This document shows positions 26,393 to 36,103 of a DNA stretch of 64,000 nt, piece by piece. The notes under the pieces are model-generated. The model did not search any database, was not told the DNA's origin, and was given only the letters and a program-made list of their open reading frames with translations. Positions within the stretch are counted from its first letter, which is position 1; every line of letters begins with the position of its first letter. The stretch lies in NCBI GenBank assembly GCA_030027265.1, contig JASENG010000001.1:1-64000 (forward strand). The letters are read 5' to 3'. The DNA is from Lysinibacillus fusiformis. Its GTDB lineage: Bacteria; Bacillota; Bacilli; Bacillales_A; Planococcaceae. The translations under genes and the position numbers were made by a program.

Positions 26393-26426
26393 AAAATACT
26401 CAGTCTGACGAAACTGAGTATTTTTG
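26393..26426 (+). terminator. Terminator after the ytpA homologue
   Basis: AAAATACTCAG (26393-26403) pairs with CTGAGTATTTT (26414-26424), then a T. Confidence 0.9.
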
Positions 26427-26479
26427 CTTTTTTGGGAGGGAATTCCAGAAATCCAACAAACTTTAAATATCAAAAAATA

Positions 26480-26508
26480 TTGAATAAGTTTAATTTATGT
26501 AATATATT
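26480..26508 (+). promoter_or_regulatory. Promoter of the alanine/sodium symporter gene
   Basis: TTGAAT (26480-26485), 17 bases, TATATT (26503-26508), about 40 bases before the ATG. Confidence 0.7.
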
Positions 26509-26551
26509 GAATTTTATAACAATAAAATCATGCATAAAAGGGGTGTAGTCT

Positions 26552-28051
26552 ATGGAGAGTTTAGTAAGCGCACTAAACGAATTTTTTTGGGGACCATGGT
26601 TTATCTATGGGATATTAATCGTGGGGATATTCTTTTCAATCATCACGCGTTTTTTACAAGTACGACATATTAAAGACATGTTTAAGTTAATGTTCAACGG
26701 GAAAAAATCGGAGAAGGGGATTTCTTCTTTCCAAGCGATGTCTATCGCATTATCCGGTCGTGTTGGGACTGGTAACATTGCTGGTACTGCTACAGCAATT
26801 GGATTTGGAGGTCCAGGGGCAGTGTTTTGGATGTGGGCAATTGCCTTTATTGGAGCAGCAACTGCCTATGTAGAATCAACATTAGCTCAAATCTATAAAG
26901 AAGAAAAAGAGACTGAGTATCGTGGTGGTCCTGCATTTTACATAGAAAAAGGTATGGGTCAAAAATGGTTTGCTGTTATTTTTGCAGTGGCAGCTCTAAT
27001 CGCAATGCTGATATTGATGCCTGGTGTTCAATCGAATGCCATTGCAGATGCGGTCGAAAATGCTTTTGGAATTGAAACATGGATTACAGGTTTAATTATT
27101 GCTATTTTACTAGGAATTATTATTATTGGCGGTGTTAAATGGATTGCCAATGCTGCACAAATTATCGTTCCTTTTATGGCCATCGCTTATATTTTAATGG
27201 CAATTATTATAATCATCATGAATATTTCTGAAGTACCAAGCGTGATTGGACTAATCTTCTCAAGTGCTTTCGGTGCACAGGAAATGTTTGGCGGGTTGAT
27301 TGGATCGGCAATTGCTTGGGGTGTAAAACGTGGAATTTACTCAAACGAAGCAGGTCAGGGTACAGGCGCACATCCAGCTGCAGCTGCAGAAGTTTCGCAC
27401 CCTGCTAAACAAGGCTTAGTTCAAGCAGCCTCTGTATATATTGATACATTATTAGTTTGTTCGGCTACAGCATTTATGATTTTATTTACCGGGATGTATA
27501 ATGTCCATGATGAAAAAGCGGCAGAGCCTGCAACTACCTTTGTGCATGTAGGGGATTTCAGTGCGGATGAGCTATCAGGTGAAGAACAAATTTCTTTCGC
27601 AAAAGGAATTGAAGCTGGTGCGGCCTATACGCAATACGCAGTAGATTCTGCATTACCTGGCTTTGGTGCACCGTTTGTTGCAATTGCATTATTCTTCTTT
27701 GCCTTTACAACGATTATGGCATATTACTATATTGCGGAAACGAATGTTTCGTACCTGTTTACGGGAACCTTGGAAAAGGTATTTATATGGGTTGCTAAGT
27801 TCGCAATATTAATTGCAGCATTTTATGGTACAGTTCGCACATCTAATCTAGCGTGGGCAATGGGAGATGTTGGGTTAGGTTTGATGGTTTGGGTGAACGT
27901 TATTGCAATCTTGATAATAATGAAGCCGGCAATTGTCGCTTTAAAAGATTACGAGCAACAGAAAAAAGAGGGGAAAGATCCGGTCTTCAACCCTATTAAA
28001 CTAGGTATTAAAAACGCAACATTCTGGGAAAAAAATAATAAAGAAAAATAA
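26552..28051 (+). CDS. Alanine or glycine:cation symporter (AGCS family)
   Basis: A 499-residue integral membrane protein of the AGCS family, which takes up alanine or glycine with sodium. Conserved blocks are seen: FQAMSIALSGRVGTGNIAGTATAI (substrate and cation site region), EAGQGTGAHPAAAAEVSHPAKQG in the middle, and about ten hydrophobic helices. The insertion HVGDFSADELSGEEQISF lies in an extracytoplasmic loop, as in many Bacillales paralogues. The site AAGGGGTG precedes the ATG. It is monocistronic with its own promoter and terminator. The choice between alanine and glycine is open. Confidence 0.93.
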   Translation: MESLVSALNEFFWGPWFIYGILIVGIFFSIITRFLQVRHIKDMFKLMFNGKKSEKGISSFQAMSIALSGRVGTGNIAGTATAIGFGGPGAVFWMWAIAFIGAATAYVESTLAQIYKEEKETEYRGGPAFYIEKGMGQKWFAVIFAVAALIAMLILMPGVQSNAIADAVENAFGIETWITGLIIAILLGIIIIGGVKWIANAAQIIVPFMAIAYILMAIIIIIMNISEVPSVIGLIFSSAFGAQEMFGGLIGSAIAWGVKRGIYSNEAGQGTGAHPAAAAEVSHPAKQGLVQAASVYIDTLLVCSATAFMILFTGMYNVHDEKAAEPATTFVHVGDFSADELSGEEQISFAKGIEAGAAYTQYAVDSALPGFGAPFVAIALFFFAFTTIMAYYYIAETNVSYLFTGTLEKVFIWVAKFAILIAAFYGTVRTSNLAWAMGDVGLGLMVWVNVIAILIIMKPAIVALKDYEQQKKEGKDPVFNPIKLGIKNATFWEKNNKEK

Positions 28052-28057
28052 TAAAAG

Positions 28058-28100
28058 AAAGCGTGAAGTAGACGAAAAATCGTTTTACTTCACGCTTTTA
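28058..28100. terminator. Bidirectional terminator between the symporter gene and ytqB
   Basis: AAAGCGTGAAGTA and TACTTCACGCTTT form a 13-bp perfect stem with A and T flanks. Confidence 0.92.
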
Positions 28101-28109
28101 TATTGAAGG

Positions 28110-28682
28110 TTAGCTTTGAAATGGTTTCACCTTTTCCATTGCTACTATAAATGGCGGATCATTTTGTTGATTGATAAATTCGTAGCGCAATACATGCACA
28201 TACTTTTGAGGCAGGGAACTGACGAAACGCAGCACCTCATCACGTTCTTCTTTTCCGCCTTCATGTCCATGATAAATTACTAGTACAATTATGCCTCCAA
28301 CCTTTAAAAGCTGCAATAATTGTTCGATGGCAACGATTGTTGTATTTCCTTTCGTTACTATTGAATGGTCTGCACCAGGCAAATAGCCCAAGTTGAATAT
28401 GGCACCTGCAATCTCATTTCCCACATAATTTGCAACATTTTCATGACCATCTAGGATGACAGTAGCATTCGTAACGCCGTGTTCAGTTAGGCGACTTTGT
28501 GTAGCATCTACCGCTTGCTGCTGAACGTCAAATGCATAGACATGTCCAGATTCTCCAACGAGTTGTGAGAGAAATAAAGTATCGTGACCATTTCCAGCAG
28601 TCCCATCTACTGCAATTTCTCCTTTTTCAATGGAGTGGCTAAGGAGAGTTTGAGCATATTGTATTACACGTTGTAATCTCAT
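28110..28682 (-). CDS. mnmM: tRNA methyltransferase MnmM (YtqB)
   Basis: A 190-residue class I SAM-dependent methyltransferase. Motif I is DGTAGNGHDT, followed by VYAFDVQ, then LGYLPGADHSI. Its best relative, B. subtilis YtqB, has been shown to be MnmM, which methylates nm5s2U to mnm5s2U at the tRNA wobble position in Gram-positive bacteria lacking MnmC. It is directly downstream of the ytqA homologue on the same strand, the same pair seen in B. subtilis. Older annotation calls it an rRNA methylase. Confidence 0.87.
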   Translation of the reverse strand: MRLQRVIQYAQTLLSHSIEKGEIAVDGTAGNGHDTLFLSQLVGESGHVYAFDVQQQAVDATQSRLTEHGVTNATVILDGHENVANYVGNEIAGAIFNLGYLPGADHSIVTKGNTTIVAIEQLLQLLKVGGIIVLVIYHGHEGGKEERDEVLRFVSSLPQKYVHVLRYEFINQQNDPPFIVAMEKVKPFQS

Positions 28683-28715
28683 CTTTCTTCACTTCCCACA
28701 GATAGAGTTGGTCAA

Positions 28716-29681
28716 TTATACAATCCCGTTTGTTGTCGGAACATATAATTTCCCTTGCCAGCTTCCGCGTTTCTCAAGTTCTGCATCGATTCCGTTAAGC
28801 ACTTCCCATTTGTTTACACTCCACATTGGGCCGATCATTAAATCAATCGGACCATCACCTGTGATGCGGTGGACAATCATTTCCGGTGGAATGATTTCTA
28901 ATTGATCGGCTACTAATTGAATGTATTGATCTTTTTCGAGAAATTCAAGCATGCCTTTTTCGTATTGTTTTACTAAAGGTGTCCCTTTTAATAAATGAAG
29001 AAGGTGAATTTTAATTCCTTGAACATCAAGCTTAGCAACCTCTCTCGCCGTTTCCATCATCATATCGTAATCTTCCAGCGGCAGGCCGTTAATAATATGT
29101 GTACAAACGCGAATATTGTGTTTGCGGAGTTTCTCCACACCCTCTACATAGGTAGCATAATCATGGGCGCGGTTAATTAGATTGGCTGTTTTTTCATGGA
29201 CAGTTTGCAGTCCTAATTCCACCCATAAATAAGTTCGTTCGTTTAATTCTGCTAAATATTCCACAACATCATCTGGCAAGCAATCCGGGCGAGTCGCAAT
29301 ACTTAAACCCATAACGCCCTCGCAAGCAAGTGCAGCTTCAAATTTTTCTTTTAGCACTTGGAGTGGAGCATGTGTATTTGTGTACGCTTGGAAATAGGCC
29401 ATTGTCATGCCATCTTTCCATTTATGCTGCATTTTTTCTTTGATCTTTTCGAATTGAACTGGAATGGGATCTACTCGGTCTCCGGCAAAGTCTCCGCTTC
29501 CTGCTGCACTGCAGAAAGTACAACCGCCAAAAGCGACAGTACCGTCACGGTTTGGGCAATCAAAGCCTGCATCCAGTGCTACTTTATATACCTTTTTACC
29601 AAATTCATCTCTTAAATAGCGATTCCATGTATAGTAACGTTTCCCATCGGAAGGGAAAGGAAATTGTTGTTGTTCTGACAT
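28716..29681 (-). CDS. mnmL: Radical SAM protein YtqA (MnmL), TIGR01212 type
   Basis: A 321-residue radical SAM enzyme of the TIGR01212/YhcC-YtqA group. The cluster-binding cysteines are C42, C54 and C57 (C-x11-C-x2-C, in AGFDCPNRDG and GGCTFC). The ATG is preceded by GAGGAG. In B. subtilis YtqA has been linked to the alternative Gram-positive route to mnm5s2U in tRNA (name MnmL), acting before YtqB; the same pairing here supports that. The exact chemistry is taken from the family, not visible in the sequence. Confidence 0.86.
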   Translation of the reverse strand: MSEQQQFPFPSDGKRYYTWNRYLRDEFGKKVYKVALDAGFDCPNRDGTVAFGGCTFCSAAGSGDFAGDRVDPIPVQFEKIKEKMQHKWKDGMTMAYFQAYTNTHAPLQVLKEKFEAALACEGVMGLSIATRPDCLPDDVVEYLAELNERTYLWVELGLQTVHEKTANLINRAHDYATYVEGVEKLRKHNIRVCTHIINGLPLEDYDMMMETAREVAKLDVQGIKIHLLHLLKGTPLVKQYEKGMLEFLEKDQYIQLVADQLEIIPPEMIVHRITGDGPIDLMIGPMWSVNKWEVLNGIDAELEKRGSWQGKLYVPTTNGIV

Positions 29682-30019
29682 TTAATTTCACTCCTCTAAC
29701 AAATCATTCTACCACGAAAAAAGTCTCGTGGCACATGAACAAATCTCTCCTTAGCTGGAATTCTTATGCCGCATGGAAAAACTCAAATTTTGTACCAAGA
29801 AGTTATTTGAGAAATGTTGAAATTTTCTATCATTTTGTTGGTTTATCGCTTCTAAAATCTTTTTCTTGTACTTTTTGAAAAAGGAGACTACTATTATTTT
29901 TTGTTAGATAAGTTAGTTAGGAAATTTCTTATCCGTATAAGTGGAAATAAAAACAACAAGAGAAAAACATCAATTTTTATATAAAAGGGTGTTTCTATTA
30001 GTTTTAATGGAGGAGTAGT
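29682..30019. other. Divergent intergenic region between ytqA and the MFS gene
   Basis: About 340 bases without a supported gene. A 43-codon open stretch (roughly 29750-29878, plus strand) lacks a ribosome site. The word TTTCTTATCCGTA (near 29926) recurs downstream of sftA at 61540. I see no clear hairpin terminator; promoters for both flanking genes must lie here. Confidence 0.4.
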
Positions 30020-31225
30020 ATGGCAATGCCCAAAAATGTCTGGTTGCTCGTTATCGGTGCATTTATCAACATTACAGGAAGCTCGCTTATTTGGCCTTTG
30101 AATACAATATACATGCATGATCACTTAGGACAATCACTATCAGTAGCAGGATTTGTTTTAATGATGAATGCTGGTGCAACGGTTTTAGGGAATTTAGTGG
30201 GGGGATATTTGTTTGATAAATTAGGTGGCTATAAATCAATTATGCTTGGAATTTCAATAACCGTAATTTCGTTAATAGGAATTACTATTTGGCATGGCTG
30301 GCCACATTATGTTTACTTTTTAATCGTCATGGGATTTGGAAGCGGCATTGTCATTCCCGCAATGTTTGCTTTAGTAGGTTCTGTTTGGCCCAAAGGTGGA
30401 CGGAAAGGATTTAATGCGATATATTTAGCACAAAATTTAGGGGTTGCCGTAGGACCAGCTCTGGCAGGTCCTATTGCGGAAATAAGTTTTGATTACTTAT
30501 TTATCTCGAACTTAGGTTTATATATTATCTTTTTACTTATTGCGCTAATTACGTATCGGCATATGGTACCGAAAATCGAAAAAGGAAATGACGAGAAGGT
30601 CATTGAAAATAATCCGTCAAAAGCAAGCTTTTATTCGCTGCTTATTCTGTGCAGTGCGTTTTTATTGGCGTGGGTTGCCTATTCACAATGGGCTTCGACT
30701 TTATCCACACATATTCAGCAATTAGGAATAGGGTTAAAAGAATACAGTTTGCTATGGTCGATTAACGGCCTATTGATCATTACGCTTCAACCGTTGATAA
30801 GTCCCCTTGTTCAAAAGTATGAGAAGCAAATAAAAGGTCAGTTGGCAGCAGGGATGCTGATTATGATGGGGTCCTTTACCATTATTTTATTTGCAGATAA
30901 CTTTAAAATGTTTGCCGTAGCCATGATGGTTTTAACATTGGGAGAAATCTTTGTATGGCCGGCAGTACCAACCATTGCGAATATGTTGGCGCCAGAAGGT
31001 AAAGGTGGAACATACCAGGGGATTGTTAATAGTATTGGATCCATAGGGCGAATGATTGGTCCTCTGATCGGCGGTATTATTGTAGATGTCTATAATATGG
31101 ATATTCTAATTGCGGTGCTATGTGGGTTATTTATCGTCGCGATTATTCCATGCATTGTTTATGATAGCCCAATGAAAAAGAAAAAAAGCCAATATACTAA
31201 TGATATTCCAGAGAGCCAACATTAA
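30020..31225 (+). CDS. yttB: Major facilitator superfamily transporter (YttB-like)
   Basis: A 401-residue MFS protein with about 12 membrane helices and a longer central loop near residue 190 (KIEKGNDEKVIENNPSK). The loop 2-3 signature is present as GGYLFDKLGGYKSIM. B. subtilis YttB, in the same place next to leuS, is an uncharacterised MFS member of the drug-efflux kind. GGAGGAG lies 4 bases before ATG 30020; a second ATG two codons later is also possible. Substrate unknown, efflux inferred. Confidence 0.85.
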   Translation: MAMPKNVWLLVIGAFINITGSSLIWPLNTIYMHDHLGQSLSVAGFVLMMNAGATVLGNLVGGYLFDKLGGYKSIMLGISITVISLIGITIWHGWPHYVYFLIVMGFGSGIVIPAMFALVGSVWPKGGRKGFNAIYLAQNLGVAVGPALAGPIAEISFDYLFISNLGLYIIFLLIALITYRHMVPKIEKGNDEKVIENNPSKASFYSLLILCSAFLLAWVAYSQWASTLSTHIQQLGIGLKEYSLLWSINGLLIITLQPLISPLVQKYEKQIKGQLAAGMLIMMGSFTIILFADNFKMFAVAMMVLTLGEIFVWPAVPTIANMLAPEGKGGTYQGIVNSIGSIGRMIGPLIGGIIVDVYNMDILIAVLCGLFIVAIIPCIVYDSPMKKKKSQYTNDIPESQH

Positions 31226-31261
31226 ATTAGGGAAATTTTAACTAGTCAATAAAGGAAATAC

Positions 31262-31290
31262 TTGTTTATTTTCCATAAATACATTAAAAT
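31262..31290 (+). promoter_or_regulatory. leuS leader promoter
   Basis: TTGTTT (31262-31267), 17 bases, TAAAAT (31285-31290), just before the T-box leader. Confidence 0.75.
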
Positions 31291-31296
31291 GGTTTA

Positions 31297-31546
31297 AATA
31301 ATGAAAAGTACGACTATGAGAAGGAATAGTAAATTTTGAAGCTTTCAAGAGAGCTAGCGGGTGGTGTGAGCTAGTAAGCAGAAAAATTGAACTCGCCTTG
31401 GAGTCTGTTTTAGTGAAGCTAGTAGCTAAAACCGTTTTTTCCACGTTATGGAATTTAAGCTGAGTGTAGTGTCACTAATTTGGGTGGTACCGCGGGAGTT
31501 ACAAATATCTCTCGTCCCTTTCTAAGGAAAGGGACGGGTTTTTTTG
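31297..31546 (+). promoter_or_regulatory. T-box leader of leuS
   Basis: A T-box riboswitch that reads uncharged leucine tRNA. Seen: the stem I apical region AGAGAGCTAGCGGGTGGTG; the specifier loop AATTGAACTCGCC with specifier codon CTC (Leu, 31392-31394); the T-box bulge TGGGTGGTACCGCGGGAG (31481-31498); and the terminator CGTCCCTTTC/GAAAGGGACG (31513-31536) with T run to 31546. Uncharged tRNA(Leu) should stabilise the antiterminator and raise leuS expression. Confidence 0.96.
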
Positions 31547-31809
31547 TTTTTTAAATATTTCGTCAACTTCGTCTCGAGTAGCTATTTACTTCTAATTACA
31601 CTGGTATCAATGCATTAAGCAATGATTATTTTTACCATTATTAGGATAATCTACTTTTGATACAGCTTTATTTGACTTTATATCAGTAAGGTTCAAACCT
31701 TGCTGAATAAAGTTAAAATCACCGGCGAAAATACGCCAAGGTGTATTTTATAACACATTCCTTCGTGTCGACACAGCGTGCCCAAACAATATTAAGGAGG
31801 AGAAAGTAC
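31547..31809 (+). other. Second part of the leuS leader with hairpins
   Basis: About 260 bases lie between the T-box terminator and leuS. They include a hairpin CAGTAAGGTT/AACCTTGCTG (31684-31705), a perfect 10-base palindrome GTGTCGACAC near 31765, and a possible second promoter, TTGATA then TATATC (16-base spacer), near 31657-31684. No gene is supported. Confidence 0.4.
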
Positions 31810-34224
31810 ATGAGTTTTAATCATCAACAAATCGAAAAAAAATGGCAGCAATACTGGCTTGAGAACAAGTCGTTTAAAACACTGGATGACACTTCTAAGC
31901 CAAAGTTCTATGCATTGGATATGTTTCCGTATCCATCAGGGGCTGGTTTACACGTAGGTCACCCGGAAGGTTACACAGCAACGGATATTTTATCGCGTTT
32001 TAAACGTATGCAAGGGTACGATGTGCTGCACCCGATCGGATGGGATGCCTTTGGTCTGCCAGCTGAGCAATATGCATTAGATACAGGAAATGATCCTGCC
32101 GAATTTACAGCGAAAAACATAGCAACATTCAAGCGTCAAATTCAAGAATTAGGTTTTTCTTATGATTGGGATCGTGAAATCAATACAACTGATCCTGGCT
32201 ATTATAAATGGACACAATGGATTTTTACAAAGCTTGTTGAAATGGATTTAGCTTATGTGGACGAAATTCCGGTAAACTGGTGTCCTGCATTAGGTACAGT
32301 ACTTGCAAATGAAGAAGTAATCGATGGGAAATCCGAGCGCGGCGGACATCCAGTTGAACGTCGACCAATGCGTCAATGGGTTTTACGTATAACGAAGTAT
32401 GCAGACCGTTTACTTGATGATTTAGAAGAAGTAGATTGGCCAGAGTCTATTAAAGATATGCAGCGCAACTGGATCGGACGATCTGAAGGAGCGCAGGTGA
32501 AGTTCGCTGTTGCCGGGTCAGAAGGCGAATTCGAAGTATTCACAACTCGTCCGGATACTTTATTTGGTGCAACATATTGCGTATTGGCACCAGAGCATAA
32601 ATTAGTGGATGAAATTACAACTGCAGAGCAACGCGAGGCAGTAGAAGCATATTTAGATAAAGTAAAAATGAAATCCGATCTTGAGCGTACGGATTTAGCG
32701 AAAGAAAAAACAGGTGTATTTACAGGTGCTTATGCTGTAAATCCTATTAACGGAAAACAAATTCCAATCTGGATTGCAGATTATGTATTAGCTTCATATG
32801 GTACAGGTGCAATCATGGCGGTTCCTGCTCATGACGAACGTGACTATGAGTTCGCGAAAGAGTTCGGTTTAGAAATCATTCCAGTACTTGAAGGTGGAAA
32901 TATTGAAAATGAAGCCTTCACTGGTGACGGGGCACATATTAACTCCGATTTCTTAAATGGGTTAAATAAAGCAGATGGCATTGCAAGTGCCATTAAATGG
33001 CTTGAAGAAAATGGCGTAGGTGAAAAGAAAATCACTTATCGTTTACGTGACTGGTTATTCTCTCGTCAACGCTATTGGGGTGAGCCAATCCCGGTAATTC
33101 ATTGGGAAGACGGCACAATGACAACCGTTCCTGTAGAAGAGTTGCCGTTGGAATTGCCAAAAACATCAAACATTCGTCCATCGGGTACAGGGGAATCACC
33201 ACTAGCCAATATTGATGAGTGGGTAAATGTTGTGGATCCTGAAACAGGTAAAAAGGGTCGCCGTGAAACGAACACAATGCCGCAATGGGCAGGATCAAGC
33301 TGGTATTTCTTACGATACATCGATCCGAATAATAACGAAGCCCTTGCTGATGCAGAATTATTAAAACGCTGGTTGCCGGTAGATATTTATATCGGTGGTG
33401 CAGAGCATGCAGTGCTTCACTTGCTATACGCTCGCTTCTGGCATAAAGTTCTATTCGATTTAGGGGTAGTGCCAACTAAAGAGCCATTCCAAAAGTTATT
33501 CAACCAAGGAATGATCTTAGGTGAAGGCAACGAGAAAATGTCTAAATCAAAAGGAAATGTCGTAAATCCTGATGATATCGTGAATACTCATGGTGCGGAT
33601 ACACTACGTTTATATGAAATGTTCATGGGCCCATTGGATGCTTCTGTTGCATGGTCGACAAATGGTTTAGATGGAGCGCGTCGCTTCTTAGATCGTATTT
33701 GGCGTCTATACACAACCGAAGAAGGTGCTTTATCAGATAAAGTTCAAGCAAGCTCAGATGCAGCACTTGAAAAAACGTATCACCAAACAGTGAAAAAGGT
33801 TACAGATGATTACGAGCATCTTCGTTTCAATACAGCTATTTCTCAAATGATGGTATTCATCAATGATTGCTATAAGGCTGAAATTTTCCCAACAGCGTAC
33901 GCTGAAGGCTTTGTGAAGCTATTAGCGCCGATTGCACCTCATGTGGCTGAAGAGCTTTGGGAAATCCTGGGACACACAGATACTTTAACTTACCAAGAAT
34001 GGCCAACATTCGATGAGTCGAAACTTGTGGATGATGAAGTCGAAGTAGTCGTTCAAGTAAACGGTAAATTACGTGCAAAAGTAAAAGTAGCAAAAGATGT
34101 AACAAGAGAGCAGCTTGAAGAAATAGCAAAAGCTGACGAGAAAGTTCTGGAATTCACTGAAGGCAAGCAAATTGTAAAAGTCATTGCAGTCCCAGGAAAA
34201 CTAGTGAATATTGTAGTAAAATAA
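31810..34224 (+). CDS. leuS: Leucyl-tRNA synthetase
   Basis: An 804-residue class I synthetase that charges tRNA(Leu). Motifs: [12 protein letters not shown] (HIGH motif at 48-51), the editing CP1 domain (about 220-410, with [12 protein letters not shown] and AVPAHDERD), [15 protein letters not shown], and KMSKS at 576-580. I place the start at ATG 31810 behind AAGGAGGAG; the open frame extends 23 codons upstream without a good site. Regulated by the T-box leader. Confidence 0.98.
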   Translation: MSFNHQQIEKKWQQYWLENKSFKTLDDTSKPKFYALDMFPYPSGAGLHVGHPEGYTATDILSRFKRMQGYDVLHPIGWDAFGLPAEQYALDTGNDPAEFTAKNIATFKRQIQELGFSYDWDREINTTDPGYYKWTQWIFTKLVEMDLAYVDEIPVNWCPALGTVLANEEVIDGKSERGGHPVERRPMRQWVLRITKYADRLLDDLEEVDWPESIKDMQRNWIGRSEGAQVKFAVAGSEGEFEVFTTRPDTLFGATYCVLAPEHKLVDEITTAEQREAVEAYLDKVKMKSDLERTDLAKEKTGVFTGAYAVNPINGKQIPIWIADYVLASYGTGAIMAVPAHDERDYEFAKEFGLEIIPVLEGGNIENEAFTGDGAHINSDFLNGLNKADGIASAIKWLEENGVGEKKITYRLRDWLFSRQRYWGEPIPVIHWEDGTMTTVPVEELPLELPKTSNIRPSGTGESPLANIDEWVNVVDPETGKKGRRETNTMPQWAGSSWYFLRYIDPNNNEALADAELLKRWLPVDIYIGGAEHAVLHLLYARFWHKVLFDLGVVPTKEPFQKLFNQGMILGEGNEKMSKSKGNVVNPDDIVNTHGADTLRLYEMFMGPLDASVAWSTNGLDGARRFLDRIWRLYTTEEGALSDKVQASSDAALEKTYHQTVKKVTDDYEHLRFNTAISQMMVFINDCYKAEIFPTAYAEGFVKLLAPIAPHVAEELWEILGHTDTLTYQEWPTFDESKLVDDEVEVVVQVNGKLRAKVKVAKDVTREQLEEIAKADEKVLEFTEGKQIVKVIAVPGKLVNIVVK

Positions 34225-34232
34225 AATTGTTC

Positions 34233-34276
34233 AAAACAGAATGCGAACCATTTGCGTCGTATTCTGTTTTATTTTT
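34233..34276 (+). terminator. Terminator after leuS
   Basis: AAAACAGAATGCG pairs with CGTATTCTGTTTT (one G-T pair), then ATTTTT. Confidence 0.88.
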
Positions 34277-34287
34277 AAATTATATAT

Positions 34288-34341
34288 GGACCAGGTCCTT
34301 AAACAATTCTGGATGTTCGTAATTGTTTAAGGACCGGTTCC
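34288..34341. repeat. 21-bp inverted repeat, MITE/REP-like hairpin
   Basis: 34288-34308 and 34321-34341 are inverted copies of each other: the inner 15 bases (GGTCCTTAAACAATT and complement) pair perfectly, and the outer 6 have two mismatches. The loop is 12 bases. The left end itself contains the palindrome GGACC-A-GGTCC. There is no T run and a proper leuS terminator lies upstream, so it is not needed as a terminator. Confidence 0.75.
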
Positions 34342-34368
34342 CTAAAAAATTATAGTTAGGATGACTGG

Positions 34369-35568
34369 ATGAATCAGGTAGTTGAATTAATACTTAAACC
34401 GAATTTTGTGGCAGAGGTTTCAAAGGGATATCCTCTTATTTTAAAGGAGGCAGCTGAATCAATTGATGATTCGATAGAAGAAGGAACGCTCCTTAAAATT
34501 GTTCGGCCAAATCGCAAATATATCGCAACTGGCTATTATGGAAAACAAAATAAAGGTATCGGATGGGTCTTATCAAATAATCCAAACGAGGAAATTAACG
34601 AAGCCTTTTTCGAAGAGAAGTTTAGACAAGCCTTCAAGAAGAGAGAGGCATTTTATCAAAAGGATGATACAACAGCATTTCGTGTATTTAATGGTGAAGG
34701 CGATGGCATTGGCGGACTGACAATCGACTATTTTGACGGTTTTTATATGGTCAGCTTTTATAGCAAGGGAATCTATTTATTCCGTACACCTATTTTTGCT
34801 GCTTTAAAAGAGGCTGCCGCTAACCTGCGCGGTATTTATGAGAAAAAACGTTTTGATACGAATGGGCAATATGTGGAGCAGGATGATTATGTTGCCGGGG
34901 AGGTTGGCGAATTTCCGCTCATTATTAAAGAGAACGGCATGAACTATGCGGTCAATTTAAATGATGGAGCAATGACTGGTATTTTTCTTGATCAGAGAAA
35001 TGTCCGACTTGCCCTAAGAGAACGTTTTTCTGAAGGAAAAACAGTGTTAAATACATTTTCGTATACTGGCGCATTTTCAGTGGCAGCTGCATTAGGCGGG
35101 GCGTATGAAACAACAAGTGTCGATTTAGCTAAAAGAAGTTTGCCATTAACAATTGAGCAATTTAGTGTGAATGGCATTGATTATGAGCAGCAGCAAATTA
35201 AGGTGATGAATGTCTTTGATTATTTTTCTTATGCAGCGAGGCACCAATTGAAATTTGATGTTGTTGTGCTGGATCCGCCAAGCTTTGCCCGTACGAAAAA
35301 GATGACGTTTAGTACGTCAAAGGATTATCCGAAGCTAATAGGAGAAGCTATTGAAATCACTGCATCTAATGGCATCATTATTGCTTCAACAAATAATGCG
35401 AGTTTTAATATGAAAAAATTTAAAACCTTTATAGATAAGGCTTTTAAAGACAAAAATAAGCGATATAAAATTGTTGAGCAACATCAGCTTCCCGAGGATT
35501 TTACGACATTAGAGGATTATCCGGAGTTTAACTATTTAAAAGTATGTATTATTCAATTACTTAAATAA
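34369..35568 (+). CDS. RlmI-type class I rRNA methyltransferase
   Basis: A 399-residue protein with an N-terminal PUA-like domain (about 1-75), a linker domain, and a C-terminal Rossmann methyltransferase: motif I region VLNTFSYTGAFSVAAALGG, SVDLAKRS, and LDPPSFART (catalytic or target-base motif). This architecture is that of RlmI/YccW, which makes 5-methylcytosine in 23S rRNA; Gram-positive members are mostly untested. AGGATGA lies before ATG 34369. It is followed after 13 bases by a small gene of unknown role, probably in the same transcript. Confidence 0.87.
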   Translation: MNQVVELILKPNFVAEVSKGYPLILKEAAESIDDSIEEGTLLKIVRPNRKYIATGYYGKQNKGIGWVLSNNPNEEINEAFFEEKFRQAFKKREAFYQKDDTTAFRVFNGEGDGIGGLTIDYFDGFYMVSFYSKGIYLFRTPIFAALKEAAANLRGIYEKKRFDTNGQYVEQDDYVAGEVGEFPLIIKENGMNYAVNLNDGAMTGIFLDQRNVRLALRERFSEGKTVLNTFSYTGAFSVAAALGGAYETTSVDLAKRSLPLTIEQFSVNGIDYEQQQIKVMNVFDYFSYAARHQLKFDVVVLDPPSFARTKKMTFSTSKDYPKLIGEAIEITASNGIIIASTNNASFNMKKFKTFIDKAFKDKNKRYKIVEQHQLPEDFTTLEDYPEFNYLKVCIIQLLK

Positions 35569-35581
35569 GGAATGAGTTTCT

Positions 35582-35764
35582 ATGAAATATACTAAAGCAA
35601 CTATGCTGAAATTGGTAAATGAAGAACGTGAGCTTCATGATGAGTTAAAGAGAATTAAAAGTGAAATGGGTCTGGAGAAGAATTTAGCATTAAAAGCGCT
35701 ATACCATTCTATGGTAGCAGATGGCGGTCGCTATCAGGTGCGTTATCAAGAACTTGATCGCTAA
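35582..35764 (+). CDS. Small hypothetical protein
   Basis: A 60-residue charged protein, predicted mostly helical (LKLVNEERELHDELKRIKSEMG could form a coiled coil), no membrane segment. AAGGAATGAG precedes the ATG, and the gene follows the methyltransferase by 13 bases and is followed by a terminator, so it is likely real. I do not recognise the family. Confidence 0.65.
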   Translation: MKYTKATMLKLVNEERELHDELKRIKSEMGLEKNLALKALYHSMVADGGRYQVRYQELDR

Positions 35765-35769
35765 CAGTT

Positions 35770-35804
35770 ATGCTTGGGGGATTATACCTTCAAGCATTTT
35801 TTTA
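35770..35804 (+). terminator. Terminator after the small hypothetical gene
   Basis: ATGCTTG pairs with CAAGCAT (35791-35797), with an inner GG/CC pair, then seven T. Confidence 0.85.
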
Positions 35805-35864
35805 TAATTAAAATTCCAACCGGGTTAAAAAGAGGCTGCAGCTGGAATTTTTAGAAGGAGGATA

Positions 35865-36103
35865 TTGACATATAAAACCATAAAATTTATTATTTATATA
35901 AGTTTACTAAGGATTAAATAAGTACATATTTTTAAATAAGGTGTACTATGCTTCACAGTGTTTGACTAGTAGGTCGATTGCGATCTATTAAAAAATTAAT
36001 TTAAAAATACAGAAAAATCATTATTTATCAAAAACATAGTTGACCAATAAGAATTGTTATGTTTATATTAAAGTATTATTTTGTGCTACGTAGGGGGTTC
36101 ATA
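35865..36103 (+). promoter_or_regulatory. Promoter and leader region of the siroheme/sulfite reductase operon
   Basis: A strong promoter TTGACA (35865-35870), 17 bases, TATTAT (35888-35893). A second possible promoter is TTGACC (36040-36045), 18 bases, TATATT (36064-36069), close to the gene. Between them is a hairpin, TAGGTCG/CGATCTA (35970-35987). The stretch is very AT-rich, as expected for CymR-type regulation, but I cannot place a defined operator. No S-box is visible. Confidence 0.55.

Noticed and set aside
29746-29878. 43-codon plus-strand open stretch upstream of yttB
   Set aside because: No ribosome site and no recognisable domain; probably chance.
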